Assembly (NCBI GenBank): GCA_003427395.1
Contig: BFEA01000013.1
Span: 3,821,304 to 3,849,351, forward strand
DNA: 28,048 nt
Source: Chara braunii
Taxonomy: Eukaryota; Streptophyta; Charophyceae; Charales; Characeae
Direction of reading: 5' to 3'
Each line of letters starts with the position of its first letter. Position 1 is the first letter of the stretch. The notes beneath the pieces are model-generated. The model had not been told where the DNA came from. It did no database searches and was given only the letters and a program-made list of their open reading frames with translations. Shown piece after piece: positions 1-9,667 of this stretch. A program made the position numbers and the translations under genes.

Positions 1-1169
1 AAAAAAAAAAAAGGAAAAAAAAAAAGAAGAAGAAGAAGAAGGAGGAGGAGAATCCCCTCCTCTCTACTCAACTCCTTGGTGTCCTGGGATGAAGTACCAA
101 TCTTGATGAAGTCTCCTCCTTTCGTATTCAAACACCCCCTTGGCTATGACTTCCTTCTTCTTCAAGCCCTTCTCTCTCTTTCCTTTCCTCTTCTTCTCCC
201 ATGCTAACACCGGCTCTTACCTCTATGGCTATAGAATCCTCCCCTCTAGGAGGGCTAATGAGACTCCTTCTAGCCTTGCCTTCTTCTTCACAGCCTGGGG
301 GCTATGGCGGATCACCTCCCCCACTACCACTAGCTTCTAGAGCCCTAGACACTAGCTTACAGTCTCTTGTAGACCTCCCAAACTGGCAGGGGTTCCCCTC
401 TCTTCACTCTTTGTGAGTGTAGTGCTCTCATGGGCTCATCTCGCCAGCATGGGCACTCCTCATGGAAATGGGAGTGTGGCAGACTGATTCCCCAGCTTAT
501 ATATGCTGGGGACAGTGCTTCAGTCAGCCCATGGACCTCCCCATGTGTCCCATGGTGAACCGAGGTACCCCCTATGGCCAAATTCCACTACTAGGCCTCT
601 CCGGGGGTCTCTGGACCAGATACATGTAGTCTGAGTGGTTGGTACCAACTCGGACTGCCCCTTGGGCCTCTTTCAAGCCTCATGCCCCTTGAAAAATGCT
701 GCCCCCTTGAGTCTAAAGGCCCAAGGGACAACCTACTTGAAAGAAAAAGGCCTTGTAGGCCTTTTTCTCGACTTTTTTTTATTTTAGCCTCCCTTGGGTA
801 GGCCGGGACATTTTTTTATGTGGCGGTACATTTTCAGCCTTGGATCAGGCTGAGATCCAAGGCCAACAATATTCCTAGCTACCCTATGGTGGTCCTTGCT
901 TCAGTTTTGGGCCCCAAAGCCCACATTTTCAATTTATGGTGCTTCTGGACCTCTATTAGGGCCAAATACACAGTTTTGTCAACTTCTACATTTTGTTTCT
1001 TTCCATTTTGGGCTGACACCTCATTCCGGAGCTGACCGTTTGTGATGACCTCATAAAAAACGGCCATATTATCTCCTCCATGGATATAAATCTCAGATCT
1101 ATGGTCCAAAAGAAAACCGGTCACTTTCTTTTTGTTTTTTTTTCTATTTTCGTCTTTTTAATTTATATA

Positions 1170-1205
1170 TTGCAGAGATAATGCCCCAAGGGTCATATCT
1201 CTGCA
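1170..1205 (-). other. Conserved hairpin with 15-nt loop (left arm)
   Basis: A perfect 10-bp stem (TGCAGAGATA with TATCTCTGCA) encloses a 15-base loop. On the minus strand the loop contains CCCTTGGGGCAT. The same stem and loop occur in the right arm at 24851-24887, although the flanking sequence has diverged. Its position inside the LTR-like part of the arm would fit a transcript-end or RNA-structural role; that role is inference. Confidence 0.55.
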
Positions 1206-2428
1206 TTCCGGATTGCCCTGCTTGAATCTTGGAGGAGTGAGGTCATCATTGGGACCTGCCAGTCCCTACTGCAGCAGTCCCAATAGGCCGGCACATTCTC
1301 CTCCACCCTTTTCTCCCGTTTTGTCTCATTCTCCCTCAATTTTTTTCCGTTTTTCTTTTGTTTTTCTTTTATTTTTGTTGTGACAAGTGTCAAACAGTTG
1401 TGCACCCTCTTTCTAGGCCTTGGAACCTCATTCATGACCAGGTTCATAGCCGCCAGTTGGCCGTTATACCCCTGACTACCATAATGGCACCCCCATGCTC
1501 CTAGAGAGCTCATTTTGCTCCCGTGAGTCTCAATTTTGAGCCTCCTTGGCTTCCGATTTTATTTTGACAGTCTTTTCTTGGCATGCGACCCCTTGGAGCT
1601 ATACTTTCTCATGCCTAGCTAGTCCGCGATATCCCGGACTGCTGGGCAAACCTCCCATCTCCCGTTTTTCTTTTCTTCTTACCGCTAGTTCTCCCATTTG
1701 GACTCCACTAGTGCTTGCTCTAGCGGTGCTAATATTTTACACCATCAAGATCTTCGATCTTGGCGGTATTGTTGACCTTGCGCATCCATTCTCCTCATTG
1801 GTTTGCGGCTTTCCTTGGGACACATCAAGTCCCCGCCACTCCTTCATGCTAGTCCCATTTTTTGGTCCCGCCGGCGGCGCCGTCGACAGAATCCCAATTT
1901 CCGATAATTTTTTTTAGGCCCCGTTTAGCTCCTGGCATCGCCCCGATTGACGTTTTTTTTTGTTTCCCCCCCCCCCCCCAGTTTATTCTTCCTATGCGTC
2001 TCGAGTGTGCCGATTATTTCCGGCCGCGAGACCCCCACCTTGCCGTCACCATTTACCGTCACATTCCCTTAGGCTTATGACACCGTTTTCTAGCCTCTTC
2101 GAGCATGCCGCGACTCATTTTCTTCTGGCCTAGGCATCCCCATGCAGTCCGTTACAATTCGCACTGCAATAGGGGTCATTTTTTTAGTCCCATTACCCCA
2201 CAACAAGCCTCAAACTGAAAGAAAAGAAAACGGTCAACTTCCAAGTGCACCCGGTCTCCGTTTTGGCTCCCGGTGCACCTAAAACATGTATTTGGCCTAA
2301 TGATTTTTCTTGATTTTCTCCGCAAAATCAAGACAAAATCAAGATACTTTGTAATCGACATATGCCAGAATGAATCTGGTCACAAATGCATCCCCTAGGT
2401 GGCCGTTTTTTGTTGTTAGTACCCTTTT

Positions 2429-2431
<3 letters not shown>

Positions 2432-2471
<40 letters not shown>
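2432..2471. repeat. 40-base poly-T tract
   Basis: An uninterrupted run of 40 T residues lies directly upstream of the second unit of the 1.24-kb duplication. On the minus (element-sense) strand it is poly-A. It could mark the A-tail of an inserted retroposed sequence, but no target-site duplication was recognised. Simple slippage is equally possible. Confidence 0.8.
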
Positions 2472-2955
2472 CCCTCCACTTGTGGACAGTAGGGACCTGC
2501 CAGTCCCTACTGCAGCAGTCCCTACTGACGGCCAGCTCACTCATTACCTCTCACCTCCCATTTTCTTTGACTTTTTCCTTTTCTTTTTCTTTTTCTTTTT
2601 CCTTTTGCATGCCAAGTGCCAACTAGCCGTTAAGGCCCTTTTCTAGGCTATTCCTCTTAGTTTTGGCCCTTCCCATGCTCAAGGGTCAGTCCGTTATTTC
2701 TCGGACTGCACTTTTGGCCTTCCCATGCCCATGAGAGCATTCGTTTGCCTCTATCTTTTCCAAACGGTAGGCCCTCATACCTCGATTTTCTCCCGGAGGC
2801 CTATTTTTCTCACGGAGTCCCCTGTTGACTTCATTTTCTTGGGGTTTCGGATTGCTCCCATGCCTCCCATCACATGTTTTCTTTGTTTTTTCTTTTTCGT
2901 TTGGCCTTCCCTTTTGCTCCCACTAGTGCCTATGCTAGTGGAGCTAATATTCTTG

Positions 2956-2981
2956 ACCGTCAAGATCTCGATCTTGACGGT
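2956..2981. other. Perfect 12-bp palindromic hairpin
   Basis: ACCGTCAAGATC is followed after two bases (TC) by its exact reverse complement GATCTTGACGGT. The equivalent place in the first unit of the 1.24-kb duplication (1741-1767) has the same palindrome with a three-base centre and two mismatches. The function is unknown; it may be a terminator-like or protein-binding palindrome within the LTR-like region. Confidence 0.5.
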
Positions 2982-3615
2982 GCACCTTCGTGCCGCCGTT
3001 TTCTCTTGAGACCTTCATTTGTCCCCGCCACTCGTCCCATCGGTGGTCCCCGACACTTATTCCCACCGGTGCTCCCCGACACTTAGTCCCGCCGGTGCTT
3101 CCCGACACATTTTGCCTCGGATGCCATTATCTTAACTTAGTTTCACGTGGCCCCGGGTGCCTTTCCCCAAGGTGTCCCACGTTCCTTGGGCGTTTTGCCG
3201 CCCCACGATGACCCTTCTCCCTTGTCTTTCTTGCGCCTTGCGCGCGCCGGTTTCTTTGGTCGTGGGGAATCCAACCCGAGGCTCCCGTAGGTGGCCCCCA
3301 TGTTGGGCCCTTATTCTCTAGCTCCCCACGGCCTCCGGGGCCGTCCACCTCTCGACTTCCCTATTCTTTCGTTGTCGGTGGCACCGCAGTTTGCAAGTTG
3401 ACGGCCCCTTGGCATTAATCATGCTGAATTCTAGTGGCCCTCCTCGCCCTATGCTATGCTCTTACGCGCCCATGTCCTTGTGCTTACTCGTTTGCCATCG
3501 TTGGCTCTTTCCCCCGACGTTCCCCGACCCATGGCATCATTCCTTCCAATGACGTAGTTCTTTGTCTTTTCTCTCTCTTATCTCCTTACTCGAGATTTCT
3601 CTGTTGTGCACAATC

Positions 3616-3628
3616 TAGCTATATACAG
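3616..3628 (-). promoter_or_regulatory. Possible TATA box of the left LTR-like segment
   Basis: On the minus strand the sequence reads GACTGTATATAGCTAG, about 50 bases inside the TGTCGGGAC start of the LTR-like segment at 3673. The right-arm counterpart (near 23410) reads CATATGGCC, so the TATA-like core is not conserved. It is a weak candidate from sequence alone. Confidence 0.25.
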
Positions 3629-3672
3629 TCTCTCGAGTGATGGGATGTTATTCGGGACCCACCAGTCCCGAC

Positions 3673-3708
3673 ACATTCCCCCCACTCATTCGCGATGTCC
3701 TCATCGCA
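3673..3708 (-). promoter_or_regulatory. Hairpin + polypurine-tract module B, left arm
   Basis: Reading the minus strand there is a hairpin GCGATG-AGGA-CATCGC (3707-3692), a short spacer, then the purine-rich GAGTGGGGGGAA, then TGTCGGGACTGG starting at base 3673. A G-rich purine tract directly followed by TG is the normal arrangement of a plus-strand primer (PPT) and the 5' end of a 3' LTR. The first LTR bases form their own hairpin (TCGGGAC...GTCCCGA). The matching module is at 23332-23367. Confidence 0.55.
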
Positions 3709-3904
3709 CACCAATCTTCTGTCAGTGGGGGTTTGGAGGAATAGACGGGAGAGGACGGAATGTCATAGGTGGTTAGTTTGCCAGGGTCCGTTTTGTCTTT
3801 TCCTGCTCTTTTCTCAAGTTTCTTCTAGTATGCGGCCTTGGAGCGGGAAGAGGTGTGTAGGGTCAAGCTTTCTTTGTCCTTCAGGCTTCTCATGTCTCTT
3901 TCAT

Positions 3905-4150
3905 CACTCTTAGAGCATCAGACCCCTTTCCGTCCCATTCATCACTCTTAAAACATCAAACCTCTTTCCCTCTCATTCGTCACTCTTAAAATATCAAACC
4001 CATTTTCGTCTCATTCATCACTCTTAAAACATCAAACCCCTTTCCGTCTCATTCATCACTCTTAAAACATCAAACCCCTTTCCGTCTCATTCATCACTCT
4101 CAAAACATCAAACCCCTTTCCGTCTCATTCATCATTCTTAAAACATCAAA
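3905..4150. repeat. 38-bp tandem array (six units plus a partial)
   Basis: Units begin with CACTCTTAAAACATCAAACC and recur every 38 bases at 3905, 3943, 3981, 4019, 4057 and 4095, with a seventh partial unit from 4133. Units 4 and 5 are identical and the others differ at a few positions. The right arm shows only one or two degraded equivalents near 22636, so the array expanded in the left copy after the copies separated. Confidence 0.85.
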
Positions 4151-4531
4151 TTTTCTTTCCACTTTCCTCCTTTCTTTCACCACCCGAAGTACGTCAAGTC
4201 TTTTTTTCAACTTACCTCTTCTCGTTGCCCCTGCTTCTTACCGGAGCCTTGCCATGCCAAACGTCCTTTGGCTGGTCCTCCTTCCATCTCGTGCCAACCA
4301 TGTCCTTTTTTTCGGCCCCTGTTCCCTCAGTACCTCTTTTACTCGGTTCTTTGACCCGTGCAATCCATACCTCTCGTCATCCTTTCCTCAATCTCATGCT
4401 CAACCAAATTCACATGCATTTCTTCCCAGGTCATTTTGCCCGACTTTTCTCTACTCCTGCCTATTTCACATGCATGTCACCCTTATTCGACCTCTCTTGT
4501 ACCCAAGCTTAATCAATTTTACATGCATGTC

Positions 4532-4800
4532 ACCTAGTCCATTTCATATGCATCTTTCTTCTGGACATCTTGCCAGGCCTCTCTCAAGCCCATGCAAAGT
4601 CAATTCCACTTACCTTTCTCTTTTGGACATCTTGTTAGACCTTTTCTCAAACCTGCACAAAGTCAATTACACATGCCTTTCTCTTCTGGACATCTTGCCA
4701 GACCTTTTCTTAAGCCTGCGCAAAATCAATTACACAATTTTTTTTCTCTTTTGGATATCTTGCCAGGCCTTTTCTCAAACCTGCGTAAAGTCAATTACAT
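4532..4800. repeat. 63-bp tandem array in the left arm
   Basis: The segment CAAAGTCAATT recurs at 4595, 4658, 4721 (as CAAAATCAATT) and 4786 (as TAAAGTCAATT), giving periods of 63, 63 and 65 bp. Each unit carries a GGACATCTTGCCAG-like core. Because 63 is a multiple of three the array leaves open frames of up to about 180 codons on the plus strand, but these look like a by-product of the repeat. A related array with a 66-bp spacing lies at 22166-22345. Confidence 0.75.
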
Positions 4801-4856
4801 AATTTATTGAGTTCATGGTAACCTTCTTTTGCACGCTTTTTCATCGGTATATGACA

Positions 4857-4894
4857 CACCTTCCCCCCACTCAAAATGCGATGTCCCCATCGCA
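4857..4894 (-). promoter_or_regulatory. Hairpin + polypurine-tract module A, left arm
   Basis: On the minus strand a 7-bp stem TGCGATG-GGGA-CATCGCA (4894-4877) is followed by TTTTGAGTGGGGGGAAGG and then TGTGTCATATACC from base 4858. It matches the module at 22090-22126, where the outer stem pair is C-G instead of T-A, so pairing is preserved. It looks like a PPT followed by an LTR start with a different terminus from module B. Confidence 0.5.
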
Positions 4895-5227
4895 CGACTG
4901 ATTCTCACTCGGAGGTACGAAATCTTGGCCCACCAACTGAGTCAAGAACGCCGGCTCACCTGCACCTCTTAAGAAGGGTGATCAGTCCTTCCTCGACAGG
5001 CGAGACCTCATCCTTCTACTTAGTCCGACCTTTTTGCTATTACGAGACGAGCATCATTGTTGAGATACCTCCTCACACCCGGTAGGTAGGTCCAGTCCAT
5101 GCCTCCCAGGACCTCGTCTTGCCGTAAAAGCTCCCATCGCGAACCGTTCCTTCCGAGTGGTAATTTCTTTGGATCCGGCCTCTTCCTTTCAAGAGAGTTG
5201 GGGCTCTCTATTAGTTTTCGAGTGCAG

Positions 5228-5440
5228 TTACGAAGACCTCGCGGTTAGTCCCGGAACGGTTGTAATGATCCGGCGGGGCGCTGTCAATGCCCCATGGTGG
5301 ACGCGGAATCCACTCGGTACCACGCCAAGCCCCTCCCTTTGGACAGTGCTGCTCAACTTAATGCGAGCCGTCTTGGTCCATCCCAAGCGGCCACGCCGCC
5401 CCTCTACGGTATGGCGTGTGGTTGGGGAGAGCCGATGAGA
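5228..5440 (-). other. Well conserved inter-arm block (left copy)
   Basis: This is one of the best-matching stretches between the two arms (partner 21543-21752). On the minus strand both copies keep an uninterrupted frame of about 66 codons with no indel and end at the same TAA, beginning SPTTRH and ending ARSS. Many substitutions fall at first and second codon positions, so protein-level selection is not clear. It could be a relic of a pol C-terminal part or a conserved untranslated segment. Confidence 0.4.
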
Positions 5441-6094
5441 CTTAGAAAAAGAATGGTTCCACGCCCGTTTGGCTCCATGCCCTTGACGTTTTAGGCTCTC
5501 AACATGAGGCGCAGTTTGAACTCCCCGACTAGAGCTCGTCGTCGGAGTTAGTTCCAGACGACGAGCATCAATCAAAGAGAAAGATGCCTTGGTCCTTTAA
5601 CCCTTATCCTTCTTTATGAGGAATAGGTCGCACTGAGACTTTCCCTTTTAAAGGGCAGAGGTCCTTGGGTCGCGGCGTAAACCCTAGTATCCCGCTCTTG
5701 ATGAGGCATGAGACTAGAATAAAAGCAAAACCAATTTCAATGCCATTTCCATATCTTTTCCAAGTTGCCTAGGGTCCCCTGTATATGCAATGCAATTTCC
5801 AATTCTCAGGCAAACACTCAGTCAAATGCCATTTCCAAGCTTTTCTCAAGTCTCATTCTCATGACCGATCTGACGACCTCTTTTCAATTATCAATCTCCA
5901 TCTCTTTCCCAAAAGCCTTTTTTTTCTGCCCGTCCCATCGGCCTTCTCAACCCATATTTTTTTCACTTCCTGTTCTCGAGGCCGTTTCCTCTTTGACCGT
6001 CCCAACGATCCTCTCAATTCCCATCCGCCTCCTTTTCAATATCTGTCTCATTGCCCGACTTCCCTTCACTTTTTTTTTTTTCAATATTTTTTTA

Positions 6095-6260
6095 CAATGC
6101 TCAATCCAGGTGGCCAACCCGCGAGCCATCTTAATCTCATCCATCTCTTTCCAATGTCCTTTCCAATGCTCAATTCAGATGGCCAACCCGCCGGCCATCT
6201 TAGTCCCATCCATTTCTTTTCAATATCCTTTCCAATGCTCAACTCATCTCAATCTCATTC
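6095..6260. repeat. 69-bp tandem repeat
   Basis: CAATGCTCAA-containing units start at 6095, 6164 and 6233, an exact 69-bp spacing, with the third partial. The units share a GGCCAACCCG...GCCATCTTA core. The region is pyrimidine-rich on the plus strand. The corresponding right-arm stretch (20990-21110) is a looser series of ATTGGAATGAGC-like motifs. Confidence 0.7.
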
Positions 6261-6305
6261 ATCCTTTATCAAGCAAACATGTAAGGGGACCCCAGTGCCA
6301 ATTCT

Positions 6306-6495
6306 AAAGAATGACCCTTGTCAGGGGCCATTCCGAACAACCTGGTTAGGGTCGTTCTTTTCCATTCAAGTCGAATAACGTGGTTAGGGTCATTCTTTTC
6401 CATTCAAGTCGGATAACCTGGTTAGGGTCATCCTTATTCATTTCAATCGGGCAACCTTGTCAGGGTCGTCCTTATCCATTTTCATGTTAGTGCCC
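6306..6495. repeat. 38-bp tandem array shared by both arms (left copy)
   Basis: GGTTAGGGTC occurs at 6344, 6382 and 6420, with a diverged unit at 6458, a constant 38-bp spacing. The right arm carries the same array at 20697-20870 in inverted orientation, so it predates the duplication of the arms. It is unrelated in sequence to the 38-bp array at 3905 despite the equal period. Confidence 0.75.
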
Positions 6496-6745
6496 GAGGT
6501 GGTGGGCCTCTTAGGCATACACCCGACTTAGCGTCTAGCGCTCGAGTTGAGGCTTACATCCTCAAGCAGTGCTAGCCCACTCGGCCGTTCAACCATAGCT
6601 CAAGATACGGGGCCCTTTCGTCTTTTTCTCTCTTGCTCATTCTCACAACTTGTCCTCTTGCAACATGACTTTGGTCTAGTTGGATTAGGCTCCTAGGGGA
6701 GGAACGCCTTCGTGCCCCGCCAGCTATTGGTCCCCTAACCATTCT

Positions 6746-7247
6746 GAGAATCTGACCACAACTCATTCACCCTCGAACCAACACTTCGTTTGAATGAGAT
6801 ATTTGCAATGGTTATAAAACAATATCTAGTCCCCCATAGCCCCATCGAAGTTGCTTCCTCCGGTCCTTATCTCAGTGTCTCGGCTAGTACTGAACATCTC
6901 AAAATAGCTTGTGCGAGAGGTAGCAACAACGGTCATCATCAACCTATCTCGCCTTTGTCAACACATGAAGGATTGAGCATAGTCCAGAACATACCCAAAG
7001 GCAACCTATATGACCAATTCACCATCTTCTATTCCGCATACATCCTATATACACAGTTTCTCTTAGCACAACTCATCTTTCCTCATTGGCCCCTCGTCTC
7101 TTGGCCTCTTCAAACTCTTTTGATTGCGAGGGCGCATCCCAACCTAGCTTACGAGCAAAAAAATCTATCCCTTTTGTCCTGCGGACATCTCAAGTGTCCC
7201 ACTGCCGCAGAAAGTCAATTCTGTGACTGACTCGCCCTCCCTCATCT
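6746..7247. other. Unassigned spacer without arm homology
   Basis: Here the collinearity with the right arm stops: the corresponding right region (19641-20337) shows no visible similarity. A 146-codon plus-strand frame (6790-7230) exists but has no recognisable motif and runs antisense to the element. Nothing here can be supported as a gene. Confidence 0.4.
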
Positions 7248-7439
7248 TTATTCTGACCTTGATGGTCCAGATGTTACGTTACCCCATTGATAAAACCACT
7301 GACTGCATAACTGTCCGAATTCCTCATCCTTATTCTGTGGCGTTTCCTTAAAGGTATCGAACTCAGGTCCTTCATTCCCTTCATGTTTGACTTCCTCTAC
7401 CTCTTTCTGATACCGATTGTTTGACGATGATCTCTCCAA
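7248..7439 (-). pseudogene. Remnant of post-pol acidic ORF (left copy)
   Basis: This 63-codon minus-strand frame ends with a segment reading EEFG...WFYQWGNV, which lines up with EEFG...GFDQWGTV near the C-terminus of the plus-strand ORF at 19122-19640. The order is the same as in the right element: it lies downstream of gag and upstream of the non-coding arm. The N-terminal two thirds seen in the right copy cannot be followed with confidence in 7440-7740. The similarity is short, so the call is tentative. If right, this ORF is an ancestral part of the element and not an insertion in one copy. Confidence 0.35.
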
Positions 7440-7740
7440 ACCTTTCGCTTTTCCTTTTCTTGTCCTCGACCATCCTCGCCCTCACATCCTCTTATCCTCT
7501 TGTCGCATTGCTCATCTTGGCGCTCCTTTGCTGGTGCGGTCCACTCGTTTTTCCCTCTTCCCTTCCGCGTTCTCTTCCTAGGCTTACTTCCTCTCCTTCA
7601 CCCTCAGCCTCAGCCCGGACCCAGAATCATAATCCATGGCCAATCTCCTCCCTTGTTTCCTTGGAGCGCCTATCGTGACTAACCCACCCTTCACGACGGA
7701 GTCCGCCCGATGTTGGCTCCCCCCCCCCCCCCGTGGGTTA

Positions 7741-8793
7741 TCAACAAAGCTCGCTTACTTCCTCATCCTGCATTGCTGAAAATTCAATGTTGTTTAATGT
7801 CGCAATAACACGTCTCATTCCCCCACGCGAAGTCCAGTCAATCCTCTTTCCGTTAGGACCCAAGATATGCCCCTTGAGGGTCCTAGAACACCACCTTCTT
7901 ATGATATCATGGTTAAGCTTCGAGCAATTCCTAGCAAAGTGTCGCACCGTACTACAATATCGACATGATTCTTTGGTGCGATCCCTTTGATTGGCCCGAC
8001 GCTCGGGTCTTGGAACGAGAGTTTCTTGGGGTGCCAATGCGGGTCAGGGTACTTGGGCTTGCACCACCATCAGAGCGTCTCCTACCCTTTCTCTTTGAAT
8101 GCTAACTCCTTCGTTTAGCCAATGCGACTCCTTCAAACCTCCTTTCGTTTCGTCTTTAGTCGTCACCCGACTCTCAGATCCTTCGTTGTTTCTCCGACGA
8201 TTCTCTGTTCTGTAAGTCCTTCCTTGGTTGAGCCATGCTGTTAGTCTCTCCCTTAGGCTCCCTAGTTCACTATAATCTTCGTTTGTCAAGGATCGTTTCC
8301 CTATCTGTTTGCCCGTTCTACGGTCCGCTCCTGGATCCCTTACTCCCTCTGCCACCCCTACGTCAGAGAGTCTGATTCTTCTTTTTACTCCCGCATTTCC
8401 GTTCGCTCCCGATCTACCACGTTTCCCAGTTATGCGCTCTCTTCGCGTCTCTCCCTGTAGTTCATCTTCTCGTAACTTGTTGTCCTTCTCGATGTCCTTT
8501 ATCATTTTTTCAATTACTCCAACCTTGTAATCAGCTACCATCTGCTCCACTTCCTTAAGCCTTCGTAGGGTGTCCGCTACCTTCCTTTTCTTCGCCAAGC
8601 CTATCTCCGAAGTTTGCGACTCTTCCATATTAGCAACTACGACTGACCTTATTCCTTGAGATTCTGCGGACTTTTTCTCGCTACGGGTCCCTTTACCCAA
8701 AATCCCCCTTGCACCGTCTTTGACCCCCTCGTCGTTGAACCTTCGGCCGACATTTATCTTGTCGTCTTGATCCCTTGGATTTCGACCATCCAT
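7741..8793 (-). pseudogene. gag, C-terminal part with zinc knuckle (left copy)
   Basis: This is the structural capsid/nucleocapsid gene of the left element. Reading down the minus strand it shows a lysine-rich coiled-coil-like segment with KRKVADTLRRL, then LRERLTAWLNQG (matching LRERVLGWFDPEG in the right copy), then ALMVVQAQVP (matching ALLVMQAQVS). An in-frame TGA at 8046-8044 follows, and then the nucleocapsid with CRYC-STVR-H-FARN-C, a CX2CX4HX4C zinc knuckle. After the knuckle come LKGHILGPNG and MRRVIATLNN, as in the right copy. Most of the capsid core found at 13020-13600 of the right copy is missing between ESHWLNEG and the QAQV segment, an internal deletion of several hundred bases. 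With the deletion and the stop the protein cannot be functional. Confidence 0.75.
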
Positions 8794-8977
8794 ATTGTAT
8801 GTTTCACCACGTCAATGTCTTCGGCCCTTACTGTTGTTTGTGACATCCATAACATATCAGACCTGTATGCCATACACCCGAAGGAAGGAGAAACTTACTT
8901 TAGATTCTACCCCTCGTGGTTTTCCTATTGCTATCAGCTTCGGAGATATCTTGTGTCTTCAAATTAGCTTAATCCTT

Positions 8978-9359
8978 TTATCCTCGGGGGTGTCCTCCCG
9001 CTTCCTCGTTCATCATCTCCTCCAGGAGCTTTGCCTTGTATTCTGCGGTTCGCTTTTCTATCTCTGCCAACTTACGCCGTGCGTCCGAGACTCTTACTTT
9101 CTTGGATATGACCCCATCTGAGTTCCGTAGACCCGATCTTTCCTTGTCCCTTTCTTCCTTGTTTTCCTGGGATCCACGTTTACTTCCCCCCGCTTTTTTC
9201 GAACTCTCCCCTGTCGAGAGATCCTTCCTGTCCTCCTTGGTTCCCTCTGGATTTGCCGACTCTCGATCCCTTGTGGACCCTACGCTTTGCTCTATGTCCC
9301 CTGTCCGTGCCCTGACTCCCCTTGCTCCGCAGGTTCCCAGTGTCTTCCTCTGTCGCCAT
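8978..9359 (-). pseudogene. gag, N-terminal module (left copy)
   Basis: The ATG at 9359-9357 begins MATEED, matching MATEEG of the right copy. A frameshift within the first ~60 bases then moves the reading frame to the one containing STRDRESANPEGTKED, which matches SARDRESAKLEGTRED. The frame continues through KVRVSDARRKLAEIEKRTAEYKAKLLEEMM and stops at 8978. The last stretch is a charged, helical module that recurs a second time in the next gag piece (around 8600-8460), so the left gag carries two copies of it. The leader upstream of the ATG matches the right copy for about 30 bases (poly-A, then ACGTGTGCA against ACATGTGCA). Confidence 0.65.
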
Positions 9360-9667
9360 CCTTTTCTAATCTTGCACACGTAAATTTTTTTTAATATAGA
9401 AACGGCTATACATTGGTGTGGAGTTTGGTTCAAATGGCCTTATGGTTTTCTTATAAATTGACCTGAAAAATGGGGGGCCAGTTAACCTTCTCTCTACGAG
9501 CTACCAGAAGTAGGAGCATGCCAATAGAAAGGAGGGGAAAAACAAGGAAGATGGAGAGGACGGGATAGAGGTAGGAAGATGACTAGTGATGTTCAGAGAA
9601 ACAGATGAAATAAACGAAAATCGCTTTCTGTCTGAACCATGCAGGGAACCGCTAATCAACAATTGCG
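9360..9667. other. Junction between the two head-to-head elements
   Basis: The leader of the minus-strand gag ends here and the plus-strand tandem genes begin at 9668. No LTR, primer binding site complementary to a tRNA 3' end, or terminal TG/CA pair could be recognised. The stretch reads AT-rich near 9380-9460 and purine-rich on the plus strand near 9500-9600. Confidence 0.5.

Larger units (their letters stand above)
1243..3090. repeat. 1.24-kb tandem duplication inside the left arm
   Basis: Two diverged units lie in direct orientation. GGGACCTGCCAGTCCC followed by a TGCAGCAGTCCC segment occurs at 1251 and again at 2492. The CACTAGTGC...GCTAATATT segment occurs near 1706 and near 2921, followed in both by a palindrome around AAGATC/GATCTT. 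Offsets of 1241 and about 1215 bp show small indels between units. The right arm has a single matching unit (about 24.5-24.83 kb), so this duplication explains most of the extra length of the left arm. No coding function is visible. Confidence 0.6.
1..6745 (-). repeat. Left arm of a ~6-kb diverged inverted repeat
   Basis: This arm is the reverse-complement counterpart of 20338-26190. Collinear anchors include: 6520-6565 with 20520-20560 (around CGCTAAGTCGG); 5228-5440 with 21543-21752; the PPT modules at 4859 and 3674 with 22090 and 23332; the hairpin at 1170-1205 with 24851-24887; 840-1080 with 24950-25230; and the pyrimidine/purine tract at 1-57 with 25996-26187. The arms differ by many substitutions and by array expansions, so this is an old duplication and not an assembly palindrome. 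Apparent ORFs here lack coding support. The arm is most likely the 3' non-coding region plus LTR of the element, though the LTR end was not found. Confidence 0.75.
1..9480 (-). mobile_element. Left retroelement copy, deletion derivative, inverted
   Basis: Read on the minus strand, this copy runs from a 5' leader near 9480, through a broken gag (9359 to 7741), a remnant of the post-pol ORF (7439-7248) and then a long non-coding 3' arm that reaches the window edge. Gag and the post-pol remnant match the plus-strand element at 12234-19640, and the arm matches 20338-26190 in inverted orientation. Protease, RT, RNase H and integrase (about 5 kb in the right copy) are absent between the gag zinc-knuckle end and the post-pol remnant. 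It is therefore an internally deleted, non-autonomous copy. No LTR pair or target-site duplication could be identified, so the outer limits are approximate and the element probably continues left of base 1. Confidence 0.7.

Noticed and set aside
4254-4802. 182-codon plus-strand frame in the left arm
   Set aside because: It is created by the 63-bp array (a multiple of three), lies antisense to the element, and has a repetitive low-complexity product.
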